NCBI RefSeq assembly: GCF_900114445.1
Contig: NZ_FOTB01000004.1
Span: 82,342 to 126,083, forward strand
Reading direction: 5' to 3'
DNA length: 43,742 bases
Origin: Salinicoccus halodurans
GTDB lineage: Bacteria > Bacillota > Bacilli > Staphylococcales > Salinicoccaceae
Part shown: piece after piece, positions 25,827 to 35,856 of the stretch
Position numbering within the stretch: position 1 is the first letter of the stretch
Layout of the letters: each line of letters begins with the position of its first letter
Made by a program: the position numbers and the translations under genes
The notes under the pieces: generated by a model
Told to the model about the DNA's origin: nothing
The model's input: the letters and a program-made list of their open reading frames with translations, nothing else
The model's database searches: none

Positions 25827-26366
25827 ATGGTTAAAATACTACCGGCAGTCAGATCGATGAAGGATTTTGAAAAGCTCATCGGCAGTGACTACAGGGAATG
25901 CGTCGTCCTCGATATCCATATCGGACATCTCGAAAGCCATCTGACCACGATGAAACAGCATGGTTTTGAAGTTTATCTGCACCTTGATCTGATCAGAGGG
26001 CTTTCCGCTGATATCGCTTCACTGGAATTCATCCATCAGCGTTTTAAACCCACCGGCATCATCACGACGCGCGGCAGGCTGATAAAGAAGGCGAACAGTC
26101 TCGGGATGAAGACGGTCCTCCGCATATTCGTCATCGACACTTCCGCGATCGAGAAAAGCATCGAACTCGTCAAACAGACCGAACCGGACTTGATCGAGAT
26201 CCTTCCGGGCGTCGTGCCGAAAGTCATCCATCTGTTCACCCAGGAAGTGAATGCCGATGTCATTGCAGGCGGCCTGATCGAAACGCAGGCCGAAGTTGAA
26301 GATGCATTGGCCGCCGGTGCAAAATATGTTACCACATCCAACCGTGCTCTGTGGTTCAACCAATAG
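25827..26366 (+). CDS. glpP: Glycerol-3-phosphate responsive antiterminator GlpP
   Basis: RNA-binding antiterminator that, with glycerol-3-phosphate, lets RNA polymerase pass leader terminators of glp genes. 179 residues in a TIM-barrel-like fold. Recognised by FEVYLHLDLIRGLSADIASLEFIHQRFKPTGIITTR, the PDLIEILPGVVPKVI segment and the ending AGGLIETQAEVEDALAAGAKYVTTSNRALW. Start ATG with GGAG 7 nt upstream. It directly precedes the glpF leader, which contains a strong terminator suited to its action, and the glpFKD genes follow. Confidence 0.95.
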   Translation: MVKILPAVRSMKDFEKLIGSDYRECVVLDIHIGHLESHLTTMKQHGFEVYLHLDLIRGLSADIASLEFIHQRFKPTGIITTRGRLIKKANSLGMKTVLRIFVIDTSAIEKSIELVKQTEPDLIEILPGVVPKVIHLFTQEVNADVIAGGLIETQAEVEDALAAGAKYVTTSNRALWFNQ

Positions 26367-26414
26367 TCCGCTGAATAAAATATGCATGCCTGCATTATTT
26401 ATTTCTGAAATAAG

Positions 26415-26441
26415 TTGACAGCGTTACCAAAATGGTATAAA
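26415..26441 (+). promoter_or_regulatory. glpF promoter overlapped by a cre box
   Basis: TTGACA (26415-26420) and TATAAA (26436-26441) lie 15 bp apart (TAAATT at a 17-bp spacing is an alternative -10). TGACAGCGTTACCA at 26416-26429 matches the CcpA cre consensus at 13 of 14 positions and covers the -35, so glucose repression of glycerol use is expected. Confidence 0.7.
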
Positions 26442-26475
26442 TTAGTGAGTAAGTTGATAGGACACGGAGATCTAG

Positions 26476-26520
26476 AGCCCGCATTTATAGCTGTACATAG
26501 CTATGAGTGCGGGCTTTTTT
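26476..26520 (+). terminator. Leader terminator of glpF, GlpP target
   Basis: The arms AGCCCGCA (26476-26483) and TGCGGGCT (26508-26515) extend inward through three wobble or A-T pairs and ATAGCT / AGCTAT to a 17-bp stem with a 6-nt loop, followed by T6. It lies between the promoter and the glpF start, where GlpP antitermination is known to act in Bacillus. Confidence 0.88.
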
Positions 26521-26563
26521 AAGTTTTATCGGCGCATTTAAACAAACAAAGGAGTGATTTGCA

Positions 26564-27382
26564 GTGAATGTCTACATTGCAGAATTTGTTGGTACGGCAA
26601 TCCTTGCCCTCTTCGGGTGCGGTGTTGTCGCCAACGTCAATTTGAAAGGATCCCTTGCCAGGGGATCAGACTGGGTGGTTGTCGCGTTCGGCTGGGGGTT
26701 TGCCGTGACGTTTGCCATCTATGCCATCGGGCAGTTTTCAGGCGCCCACATCAATCCGGCCGTAACGCTTGGATTCGCTGTCGCAGGTGATTTTGAATGG
26801 GGAATGGTCATCCCGTACATCATCGCCCAGATTACAGGAGCCATGCTCGGTGCTGCCATCGTCTGGCTGCACTTTATGCCGCACTTCAAAGCTGAAGAGG
26901 ACGAAGGGACAAAACTGGGTGTATTTTCAACAGGGCCTTCATATCCCAACTACGTCTCCAACTTCGCAAGTGAAATCATCGGCACTTTCATCCTGGTGAT
27001 GGGCCTCTTATTCATCGGTGCAAATGATTTCACGGAAGGACTGAACCCGCTCATCGTCGGCTTCCTGATTACAGCAATCGGTCTGTCACTCGGCGGTACA
27101 ACAGGGTACGCAATCAACCCGGCACGTGACTTCGGACCGAGACTCGCCCATTTCCTTCTGCCGATTCCCGGCAAAGGAACATCCAACTTTAAATACGCGG
27201 TGGTTCCATTCATCGGACCGCTCACCGGCGGTGCACTTGGAGCAGCGGTCTACAACACGGTGTTCACCGGTAAAACGGACATTTTCCTGATTATAGCCAT
27301 CGCCGCCACCGTTTTAGTTCTTTTGTTCGGGGTATTTCTTAATAAGAGCATCCTTAAGGAAAATACATCGAAACTTATGTAA
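26564..27382 (+). CDS. glpF: Glycerol uptake facilitator GlpF
   Basis: Aquaglyceroporin channel for passive glycerol entry. Six membrane helices plus two half-helices carrying the NPA motifs at 64-66 (HINPAVTLG) and 185-187 (AINPARDFGPR); the Asp-Arg context of the second motif marks the glycerol-conducting branch. 272 residues. The start is GTG at 26564 with AAAGGAG 9 nt upstream; no better ATG exists. Expression should need relief of CcpA repression and GlpP antitermination in the leader. glpK follows 30 bp downstream. Confidence 0.96.
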   Translation: MNVYIAEFVGTAILALFGCGVVANVNLKGSLARGSDWVVVAFGWGFAVTFAIYAIGQFSGAHINPAVTLGFAVAGDFEWGMVIPYIIAQITGAMLGAAIVWLHFMPHFKAEEDEGTKLGVFSTGPSYPNYVSNFASEIIGTFILVMGLLFIGANDFTEGLNPLIVGFLITAIGLSLGGTTGYAINPARDFGPRLAHFLLPIPGKGTSNFKYAVVPFIGPLTGGALGAAVYNTVFTGKTDIFLIIAIAATVLVLLFGVFLNKSILKENTSKLM

Positions 27383-27409
27383 AAAACAAATCATAAAAGG
27401 GGTTTTTAA

Positions 27410-28930
<1,521 letters not shown>

Positions 28931-28933
<3 letters not shown>

Positions 28934-28956
28934 TAAAGGCCGCGGGCCCTTTATTA
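28931..28956 (+). other. Intercistronic hairpin between glpK and glpD
   Basis: TAATAAAGG and CCTTTATTA are perfect 9-bp arms around a GC-rich 8-nt centre, beginning at the glpK stop codon. Without a long T-run it is a weak terminator at most; RNA processing or mRNA stability are alternatives. Confidence 0.45.
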
Positions 28957-28979
28957 CCCAAAAAATTAGGAGGGACATC

Positions 28980-30656
28980 ATGCTCAATACATTAACCAGA
29001 AAAGATCAGCTTAAGCATATGCAGGAAGTGGATTACGATATCGTTGTCATCGGAGGGGGCATTACAGGTGCGGGGATTGCACTGGATGCATCGAAGCGCG
29101 GCATGAAGGTCGCCCTTGTCGAGATGCAGGATTTTGCCGAAGGGACGAGCAGCAGAAGTACGAAGCTTGTCCACGGCGGACTGCGCTACCTGAAGCAGTT
29201 CCAGGTCGGCGTTGTGCGTGAAACCGGCCGTGAGCGTGCCATCGTGTACGAAAACGGGCCGCATGTGACGACACCTGAATGGATGCTGCTGCCTTTCCAT
29301 AAAGGCGGGACGTTCGGCCGCTTTACGACAAGCATCGGTCTCCGCGTATACGACATGCTTGCAGAGGTGAGGAAAAGTGAACACCGTCAGATGCTCTCTG
29401 TTGATCAGGTGCTTGAAAAAGAGCCGCTGGTTAAACGTGATGCGCTGCTCGGCGGCGGCTATTATGTCGAGTATAAGACCGATGATGCACGCATGACGAT
29501 TGAAGTGATGAAGAAGGCGGCTGAATTCGGTGCCGATCCGGTGAACCATGTGAAGGCGGACGGCTTCGTCTATGATAAAGGGAAGATTGTCGGCATCCGT
29601 GCCGAAGATCAGCTGGACGGTGAAACTTACCAGCTCCTCGGCCGCCGGGTGATCAATGCGACGGGGCCGTGGGTGGATGATGTCCGCTCCCATGACCCTG
29701 AAGCGAAGAAAGGCAAAAAGCAGCTGCAGCTTTCAAAGGGTGTCCATATCGTATTCGATCATGAGGACTTCCCGCTCGGACAGGCGGTCTATTTTGATGC
29801 GAAGTCCGACGGACGCATGATTTTCGCGATACCGCGCAATGGTAAGACGTATGTCGGTACAACGGATACGTTCTATGACGGTGATGATAAGGAGATGCCG
29901 GCGGTGACCGCCGATGACAGGCATTATCTGCTGGATGCGGCGAACTATATGTTCCCCGGCCTCGACCTCAGGGACAGCAGCATCGAGTCCACCTGGGCCG
30001 GTTTCAGGCCATTGATACTGGAAGAAGGCAAGGATCCGTCCGACATTTCCAGGAAGGATGAGATCTGGGAAGCGGACAGCAACCTGATCACCATCGCCGG
30101 CGGCAAACTGACGGGCTACCGCCATATGGCCAAGGAGATTGTGGATCTGGTTACCAAACGTCTGGAATCCGATTACGGTCTGAAATTCAGGAAAAGTGAT
30201 ACGAAACATCAACCGATGTCAGGCGGCGACATCGGCGGCAGTGACAACTACTGGCCGTATGTGCAGCGCATGGCGGGACGTGCCCCTTCATTCGGCCTGA
30301 CGGTGGATGACGGCCGCGAAGTTGCGAAGAAATACGGCAGCAACACGGAACTGATATTTGAAATTGCCGGCAACCTGAAAGACACTGCCGAGTTCAACCG
30401 CTACGGCCTGCCCCTCGCAGTCCACGCCCAGGTGCTGTATTCCATCCAGCATGAGATGGTGTACAAGCCGACGGACTACTTTGTGAGAAGGAGCAGCGAT
30501 ATGTACTTCTCGATCGACAAGGTGAATCAGTACCGCGACGGTGTCGTGGAACTGATGAGCAGCATCCTGGAATGGGATGATGCAGAGCGCGCTGAATATG
30601 AAGCGGAACTCGACCGCTCCTACCGTGAAGCCACACGGCCGGTCGCAGAAAAATAG
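28980..30656 (+). CDS. glpD: Aerobic glycerol-3-phosphate dehydrogenase GlpD
   Basis: Membrane-associated FAD enzyme oxidising glycerol-3-phosphate to dihydroxyacetone phosphate and passing electrons to menaquinone. The N-terminal dinucleotide fold [22 protein letters not shown] is followed by the GlpD signature [20 protein letters not shown]. The 558 residues are typical. Start ATG with AGGAGGG 7 nt upstream, 46 bp after glpK. It completes the pathway from external glycerol to glycolysis. In Bacillus glpD has its own GlpP-controlled terminator; here only a weak intercistronic hairpin is present, so it is probably read from the glpF promoter. Confidence 0.97.
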   Translation: MLNTLTRKDQLKHMQEVDYDIVVIGGGITGAGIALDASKRGMKVALVEMQDFAEGTSSRSTKLVHGGLRYLKQFQVGVVRETGRERAIVYENGPHVTTPEWMLLPFHKGGTFGRFTTSIGLRVYDMLAEVRKSEHRQMLSVDQVLEKEPLVKRDALLGGGYYVEYKTDDARMTIEVMKKAAEFGADPVNHVKADGFVYDKGKIVGIRAEDQLDGETYQLLGRRVINATGPWVDDVRSHDPEAKKGKKQLQLSKGVHIVFDHEDFPLGQAVYFDAKSDGRMIFAIPRNGKTYVGTTDTFYDGDDKEMPAVTADDRHYLLDAANYMFPGLDLRDSSIESTWAGFRPLILEEGKDPSDISRKDEIWEADSNLITIAGGKLTGYRHMAKEIVDLVTKRLESDYGLKFRKSDTKHQPMSGGDIGGSDNYWPYVQRMAGRAPSFGLTVDDGREVAKKYGSNTELIFEIAGNLKDTAEFNRYGLPLAVHAQVLYSIQHEMVYKPTDYFVRRSSDMYFSIDKVNQYRDGVVELMSSILEWDDAERAEYEAELDRSYREATRPVAEK

Positions 30657-30671
30657 AATGGTTTGATAATG

Positions 30672-30706
30672 ATCCCACCCTCTTCTGATGAGGTGTGGGA
30701 TTTTTT
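30672..30706 (+). terminator. Terminator downstream of glpD
   Basis: ATCCCACCCTC and GAGGTGTGGGAT form an 11-bp stem with one bulge, followed by T6. Confidence 0.8.
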
Positions 30707-30909
30707 GTGCCGGCTTTGGGAGTGAGGGCAAAGTGATGTTATCGGCCATTGTGGAATTACAGTGACCGGTAAAGTGGTTCCCTGGACACTGAGAGGTCTT
30801 TATTCATATCCGGCGAATCCTCTGGTTATACATATACAGGGGGACCCAATACAAGGTGTATTAGTACAATAATTATTCGAATTGGTTGTAATTTTCCTCA
30901 AAAGTAGTT

Positions 30910-30945
30910 TGAATTATCTGTCATCTGTAGTAAAATGCAGATGAG
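30910..30945. promoter_or_regulatory. Dyad overlapping a possible upstream ehu promoter
   Basis: TCATCTG (30922-30928) and CAGATGA (30939-30945) are perfect 7-bp arms. TTGAAT (30910-30915) and TAAAAT (30932-30937), 16 bp apart, could form a promoter under them. The rest of 30707-31027 shows nothing coding. Confidence 0.35.
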
Positions 30946-31027
30946 GTTTGCTTTTAATTTACAACTCCACTGTATTAAGTAACCCTTGCACGCTTCAAAA
31001 CCCATTTTTATACTTTTCATCATGAAT

Positions 31028-31055
31028 TTGACATAGAAAGTCACTTCGGTATACT
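31028..31055 (+). promoter_or_regulatory. Promoter of ehuBCDA
   Basis: TTGACA (31028-31033) and TATACT (31050-31055) are 16 bp apart, 57 bp before the ehuB start codon. Confidence 0.7.
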
Positions 31056-31112
31056 GTTCGTGTACGATGTATCCAATTTAAGGAAAAAAATACTTACTAG
31101 GAGGAGATTGTT

Positions 31113-32009
31113 TTGAAGAAACTTTCGATCTTACTTACGTTCGGGGCGGCACTCGTACTGAGTGCATGCGGCGGAGGCGGCGGTGAAGGCGATGCTGAAG
31201 CTGATGACCGCGTTGCTGAACTGCAGGAAGCCGGCACGGTGAATATCGGTTTCGCGAATGAACCGCCTTATGCATATGAAAATTCGGAGACAGGAGAACT
31301 TGAGGGTGCGGCAATTGATATTGCGACTGCTGTATTCGAAGAAATGGGTGTTGAAAACGTGGAGGGCCATCTGACGGACTGGGGCGAACTGATTCCTGGT
31401 GTACAGGCTGGTCAGTACGATGTCATAACTGCCGGTATGGCGATCCAGCCGGACAGATGTGAAAATGCACTGTTTGCAGAACCTGAAATGCAATATGGTG
31501 AGGGTCTGGTTGTTGCGGCCGGCAATCCCCACGATATCCACAGCTATGCTGACATTGCAGAAAATCCTGATGTGACAGTGGCACTGATGGAAGGGACAAC
31601 CCAATTTGAATTCCTTGAAAGTGAAGGCGTGGATCCGAGCCAGTTCATGTCAGTTGCAGATATTCCGGGACAGCTCGCTGCTGTACAATCCGGAAATGCT
31701 GACGTAACTGCAGCGACTGAAGCGACACTCCGTGCTGCATATGAATCACTCGGCAGCGACGAAGTGGAAATCGTAGAAGACTTCGAACAGCCGGATATCG
31801 AAGGCATTCCAAGCTTCGGTGCAGCTGCATTCAACATGGAGGATGAAGGTCTCCGCGAAGCTTACAATGAAGCGCTGAAAACATTAAAAGAAGATGGAAC
31901 CATTGATGAAATTCTGGATAATTCCCAAGGTTTCACTGCAGAAAACAACCGCGTGGAAGTTGATGGAATCACTGCTTCAGAGTTATGCGAAGGTGGAAGC
32001 GAAGGTTAA
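31113..32009 (+). CDS. ehuB: Ectoine/hydroxyectoine ABC transporter substrate-binding lipoprotein
   Basis: Cell-surface receptor for compatible solutes of the ectoine type (SBP family 3). It has a lipoprotein signal with lipobox LSAC (Cys19), an acidic linker, then the EhuB pattern: GFANEPPYAY, LIPGVQAGQYDVITAGMAIQPDRCE, AAGNPHDIHSYADIAENPDV, and the C-terminal KEDGTIDEIL...GFTAEN...ASELCEG. The DIT.GM.I.P.RC block and the terminal Leu-Cys are specific to EhuB among amino-acid-type receptors. 298 residues, strongly acidic. Start ATG... actually TTG-TTTTG context with AGGAGGAG upstream; the start codon is the TTG at 31113. The solute itself is inferred from family resemblance. Confidence 0.88.
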   Translation: MKKLSILLTFGAALVLSACGGGGGEGDAEADDRVAELQEAGTVNIGFANEPPYAYENSETGELEGAAIDIATAVFEEMGVENVEGHLTDWGELIPGVQAGQYDVITAGMAIQPDRCENALFAEPEMQYGEGLVVAAGNPHDIHSYADIAENPDVTVALMEGTTQFEFLESEGVDPSQFMSVADIPGQLAAVQSGNADVTAATEATLRAAYESLGSDEVEIVEDFEQPDIEGIPSFGAAAFNMEDEGLREAYNEALKTLKEDGTIDEILDNSQGFTAENNRVEVDGITASELCEGGSEG

Positions 32010-32021
32010 TAATTATGCTTT

Positions 32022-32057
32022 GGTCCAGTAATCCTTTAGGAAAGACTGGACCTTTTT
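32022..32057 (+). terminator. Attenuator between ehuB and ehuC
   Basis: GGTCCAGT (32022-32029) and ACTGGACC (32045-32052) form an 8-bp stem followed by T5. It lies within the operon, so partial termination would give more receptor (EhuB) than permease mRNA. Confidence 0.8.
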
Positions 32058-32081
32058 ATTTTCTGAATAAGGAGTGAGTGG

Positions 32082-32744
32082 ATGTTTGATTCCGCCTTGA
32101 ATATACTGACGTACCTGTCTCAGGGATTATGGACGACGGTCAGTATCTTTTTAACAGCAGCGCTATTTTCATATATCATGGCGTTTATTGCCGGTCTCTC
32201 GCGGATGATGAAAAACCCCATCATCCGCGGTGTGACGGCGTTTTATGTAGAGGTGTTCAGAGGGACCTCCCTGATTGTCCAACTGTTCTGGCTCTACTAT
32301 GCGGTACCGATATTGTTCGACATCCATCTTGGCAGCAACTGGTGGGTCGGGGTGATTGCCATTGCATTGAACTACGGGGCATACATGTCGGAAGTGGTCA
32401 GGACTTCAATCCTTGCTGTGGATAAAGGACAGACCGAAGCCGCCATCGCATTGAATCTGTCCCCTGTGCAGCGGATGAGGCATATCATACTGCCGCAGGC
32501 ACTGCGCCTGATGTTGCCTGAGTTCGGGAACTATTCCATACAGATACTTAAAGGGACGGCACTGGTATCACTGATCGGACTGACGGATATACTCTACTAC
32601 GGGGACATTTACCGTTCCACCAACTTGTCCGAAGGTCCTTTGGCTTATCTGATGGTGCTCATCATGTACTTCATCATTGCTCTGCCATTAATCTGGCTGT
32701 CTAAAAAAGGTGAGAAAATCGCCAGGAAAGGGGTGGCAAGCTGA
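32082..32744 (+). CDS. ehuC: Ectoine/hydroxyectoine ABC transporter permease EhuC
   Basis: Membrane permease of the His/Glu/Gln/Arg-type (HAAT) subfamily, about five helices in 220 residues. The conserved VEVFRGTSLIVQLFWLYYAVP and the EAA loop QTEAAIALNLSPVQRMRHIILPQALRLMLPEFGN are present. Start ATG with AAGGAG 7 nt upstream. Its TGA overlaps the ATG of ehuD (TGATG). The assignment to ectoine uptake rests on the ehuB neighbour. Confidence 0.88.
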   Translation: MFDSALNILTYLSQGLWTTVSIFLTAALFSYIMAFIAGLSRMMKNPIIRGVTAFYVEVFRGTSLIVQLFWLYYAVPILFDIHLGSNWWVGVIAIALNYGAYMSEVVRTSILAVDKGQTEAAIALNLSPVQRMRHIILPQALRLMLPEFGNYSIQILKGTALVSLIGLTDILYYGDIYRSTNLSEGPLAYLMVLIMYFIIALPLIWLSKKGEKIARKGVAS

Positions 32745-33439
32745 TGTGGAGCTGGGAAACATTCATTGATGCATTTCCTTTCATCATCAAGGGAATAAAC
32801 GTTACGCTCGGCCTGACGTTCACAAGCTATCTGCTTGCCATCGCGGCCGGATTCATCTGGCTCATGCTCGAATCGACACCATTGAAACCGTTTAATTTCG
32901 TAATCTACTGGATACGGGAATTCATACGGTCGACACCTCCGATTGTACAGATATTCTTCCTTTATTTCGCATGGCCGATGGTGCCATATATCGGGACATC
33001 ATTTACCCCGTTCGTTGCGGCGATGATCGCGTTGGGCGTGCACTTCTCGACTTATATCTCAGAAGTATACCGCTCAGGCATCGAAAGTGTCGATAAAGGC
33101 CAGTGGGAAGCGGCGAAGGCACTCAACTTTTCCAGAAAAGATACATGGATGAAAGTTGTGCTTCCGCAGGCGCTGCCGCCTACGATTCCGATGCTCGGCA
33201 ACTATCTGATCATTTTATTCAAGGAAGTGCCGCTTGCAGCGACAATCGGTGTGGTCGGCATTCTGAGTCTGGGACGGACATACGGTGCAAACACGTGGTC
33301 ATACATCGAACCGCTGACAATCGTAGCCATCCTGTTCCTGCTGCTCAGCTATCCGTCAGCGCTGCTGATCAGAAAACTTGAGGACAAACTGAACCGCAGG
33401 TTCGATAAAAAGAACACGAAAGTGAAGGTGACTGAATAA
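32744..33439 (+). CDS. ehuD: Ectoine/hydroxyectoine ABC transporter permease EhuD
   Basis: Second permease of the importer, 231 residues with about five helices. Visible are IREFIRSTPPIVQIFFLYFAWP and the EAA loop QWEAAKALNFSRKDTWMKVVLPQALPPTIPMLGN. The motif pair is typical of HAAT permeases, which work as heterodimers with a partner like EhuC. The ATG overlaps the ehuC stop, and its own stop overlaps the ehuA start (TAATG), so the three genes are translated as a chain. Confidence 0.88.
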   Translation: MWSWETFIDAFPFIIKGINVTLGLTFTSYLLAIAAGFIWLMLESTPLKPFNFVIYWIREFIRSTPPIVQIFFLYFAWPMVPYIGTSFTPFVAAMIALGVHFSTYISEVYRSGIESVDKGQWEAAKALNFSRKDTWMKVVLPQALPPTIPMLGNYLIILFKEVPLAATIGVVGILSLGRTYGANTWSYIEPLTIVAILFLLLSYPSALLIRKLEDKLNRRFDKKNTKVKVTE

Positions 33440-34215
33440 TGGAACCGATTGTTCAATATAAAGATATCCATAAATCATTCGGCGATACTCATGTTTTAAA
33501 AGGGATCAACCTGGATATCCGGCCGTCTGAGAAAATCGCAATCATCGGGCCCAGTGGTTCCGGTAAGACGACCATCATCCGGCTGCTGATGACCCTGGAG
33601 GAACCGACGGACGGGGATATCATAGTGGACGGGACGAATCTATGGAAGATGGAAGCCGGCGGGGACGGCAAAATGAAGAAAGCCAATGAAAAACATCTCA
33701 GTAAAGTGAGAAATGAAATTGGCATGGTATTCCAGCATTTCAACCTGTTCCCCCATAAGACGATTTTGGACAACTGCGTCACACCGCTCGTACAAGTGAG
33801 GAAAATGAGCAAAAAAGATGCAGTCGAACTGTCCAGACAGATGCTCGACCGGGTCGGGCTCAACGATAAATACGAAGCATACCCGTCACATCTCTCAGGC
33901 GGCCAGAAACAGCGTGTCGCCATGGCGCGCGCACTTGTGATGAAGCCGAAGATCATGCTTTTTGACGAAGTCACATCCGCCCTTGATCCGGAGCTTGTCG
34001 GTGAAGTCCTTGAAGTCATCCGTGACCTTGCGGATAACGAAGATATGGCAATGGTTCTCGTCACGCATGAAATGGACTTCGCATTGGAAGTGGCGGACCG
34101 CGTGCTGTTCCTGGACGGCGGTGTGATCGCTGAATCCGGCACAGCGGATGAAGTGATCAACACATCAGACAACCCGAGACTGCAGGACTTTCTGCGCAGA
34201 TTCCGCGATGCATAA
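33439..34215 (+). CDS. ehuA: Ectoine/hydroxyectoine ABC transporter ATP-binding protein EhuA
   Basis: ATPase of the importer (258 residues, HAAT type). Walker A GPSGSGKTT (about residues 34-42), Q-loop IGMVFQHFNLFPHKT, signature LSGGQKQRVAMARAL, Walker B IMLFDEVTSALDPE and the switch His in LVTHEMDFA are all intact. A longer insertion (KMEAGGDGKMKKANEKH) before the Q-loop is seen in EhuA/GlnQ-like proteins. Last gene of ehuBCDA, closed by a strong terminator. Confidence 0.9.
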   Translation: MEPIVQYKDIHKSFGDTHVLKGINLDIRPSEKIAIIGPSGSGKTTIIRLLMTLEEPTDGDIIVDGTNLWKMEAGGDGKMKKANEKHLSKVRNEIGMVFQHFNLFPHKTILDNCVTPLVQVRKMSKKDAVELSRQMLDRVGLNDKYEAYPSHLSGGQKQRVAMARALVMKPKIMLFDEVTSALDPELVGEVLEVIRDLADNEDMAMVLVTHEMDFALEVADRVLFLDGGVIAESGTADEVINTSDNPRLQDFLRRFRDA

Positions 34216-34226
34216 AACTCAAGTTC

Positions 34227-34258
34227 CCACCCGGTTTCAAACGCCGGGTGGTTTTTTT
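34227..34258 (+). terminator. Terminator downstream of ehuA
   Basis: CCACCCGG (34227-34234) and CCGGGTGG (34244-34251) form a perfect 8-bp stem followed by T7. Confidence 0.9.
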
Positions 34259-34420
34259 ATCATGGCAGGACAGAAGTCTCTCCCACTCAAAAAAAGAGAA
34301 ATTATATTCTAAATGAAAATATATGGTTTAAATGCGAACTATTACAATACCAAAAATTTATTTCTCTGTTATAGTGAATAAATCAATCATTGTTTCATCC
34401 AATATTTTTTTAGCACAATT

Positions 34421-34434
34421 TGACAGCGTTTTCA
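34421..34434. promoter_or_regulatory. CcpA cre box in the leader of the AGCS symporter gene
   Basis: TGACAGCGTTTTCA matches the cre consensus at 13 of 14 positions (C for A at position 4, the same deviation as at glpF). It is 19 bp before the start codon and downstream of a TATAGT -10 candidate (34370-34375), so it would act as a roadblock. Confidence 0.65.
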
Positions 34435-34453
34435 CAAAAACAGGAGTGGGATT

Positions 34454-35842
34454 ATGTTAGAGATTTTGAATCGTATCAACGCAGTATTATGGGGGCCGCC
34501 CAGTCTGATATTACTCGCAGGGACCGGTCTCTTTTTAACATTACAGCTGAGAGGCCTGCAGTTCTCGAAGCTATGGTATGCTTTCAAGCTCGCATTTACT
34601 AAAGATGAGGAGGATGCAGACGCGGAAGGTGACGTCAGTAATTTCAAGGCGCTCATGACTTCACTTGCCGGCATGATTGGCAACGGAAATATCGCGGGGG
34701 TGGCAACAGCCATCACTCTTGGCGGACCGGGCGCACTGTTCTGGATGTGGGTCGTCGGACTTCTGGGCATGGCGACAAAATATGCAGAGGCCCTGCTTGC
34801 ACAGATCTACCGGGTTAAAAATTCCGACGGCGAGTATTCCAGCGGGCCCATGTATTACATAGAAAGAGGGATCGGCCCGAAATTCAAGTGGCTCGCAGTT
34901 TTATTCGCATTCTTTGCAGCATTCGCAGCGCTCGGCATCGGGAACGGCGTCCAGTCCAACACGATTGCCGATGTCATGGACAACAGCTTCCATGTATCAG
35001 GATGGATTACAGGCGTCATCCTCGTTGTTCTGACCGGTCTGATCGTCTTCGGTGGCATCAGGCGGATCAGTAACGTTGCCGGCGTATTCGTGCCGGTCAT
35101 GGCTGTTTTATATGTAGGCAGTTCCATTCTGATTCTCGTATTGAACTACGACCAGATCATCCCGGCATTCGAACTGATATTCCATCATGCATTCAACCCT
35201 GTTTCAGCGGCAGGCGGATTTTCCGGTGTCGTTGTTGCCCAGGCGATGCAGCACGGTGTTTCGAAAGGGATATTCTCCAACGAAGCCGGGCTCGGTACAA
35301 TCGCCCTGATTGCAGGTAATGCCAAAACGACACACCCTGTGAAACAGGCACTCGTTGCGATGACCGGTACATTCATCGTTACGATTGTTGTCTGTACGAT
35401 GACGGGGCTCGTGCTGATAGTCACCGGTTTCTGGGATCCGTCAGGCGGATTTCTGTCCGGAATCACACACGATCCGAACCTCGAAGCGGGGGCCCTGACC
35501 AGTGCCGCATTCGGTTCAACTCTAGGTATTGCCGGTGAATATATCGTATCCATATCCGTCATATTCTTCGGATTTTCCACGATCATCGCCTGGTATGTGT
35601 ACGGTACGAAATGCTTCGAGTACCTGTTCGGATTGAGATATGTGGCCGTCTACGGCGTCATCTACATCACCGCCACATTCCTCGGCACAGTAATGGATCT
35701 CACCACAGTGTGGGCATTCGCCGATACAGCCAATGCGCTGATGATGATTCCGAACCTGATCGGCCTGCTCTTCCTTTATAAGGTGATCAGGATTGAAACA
35801 CAGAAGTTCTTTGCCAATCCGGTTGAAAGAACGAATATGTAG
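34454..35842 (+). CDS. Alanine/glycine:cation symporter family (AGCS) transporter
   Basis: Sodium- or proton-coupled amino-acid importer of the plasma membrane, 462 residues with about 11 hydrophobic segments. The AGCS signature GGPGALFWMWVVGLLGMATKYAE (about residues 92-114) is complete, as are NAVLWGPPSLILL at the N-terminus and GVSKGIFSNEAGLGTIALIAGNAKT in the middle. An acidic loop (DEEDADAEGD) follows the first helices. The preferred amino acid (Ala, Gly, Gln or Ser) cannot be told. Start ATG with AGGAGTGGG 5-7 nt upstream. A cre box immediately upstream suggests carbon catabolite control. The 41-bp repeat array begins 15 bp after its stop, with no terminator of its own before the array. 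Confidence 0.93.
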   Translation: MLEILNRINAVLWGPPSLILLAGTGLFLTLQLRGLQFSKLWYAFKLAFTKDEEDADAEGDVSNFKALMTSLAGMIGNGNIAGVATAITLGGPGALFWMWVVGLLGMATKYAEALLAQIYRVKNSDGEYSSGPMYYIERGIGPKFKWLAVLFAFFAAFAALGIGNGVQSNTIADVMDNSFHVSGWITGVILVVLTGLIVFGGIRRISNVAGVFVPVMAVLYVGSSILILVLNYDQIIPAFELIFHHAFNPVSAAGGFSGVVVAQAMQHGVSKGIFSNEAGLGTIALIAGNAKTTHPVKQALVAMTGTFIVTIVVCTMTGLVLIVTGFWDPSGGFLSGITHDPNLEAGALTSAAFGSTLGIAGEYIVSISVIFFGFSTIIAWYVYGTKCFEYLFGLRYVAVYGVIYITATFLGTVMDLTTVWAFADTANALMMIPNLIGLLFLYKVIRIETQKFFANPVERTNM

Positions 35843-35856
35843 AATAAAGACCGGTT

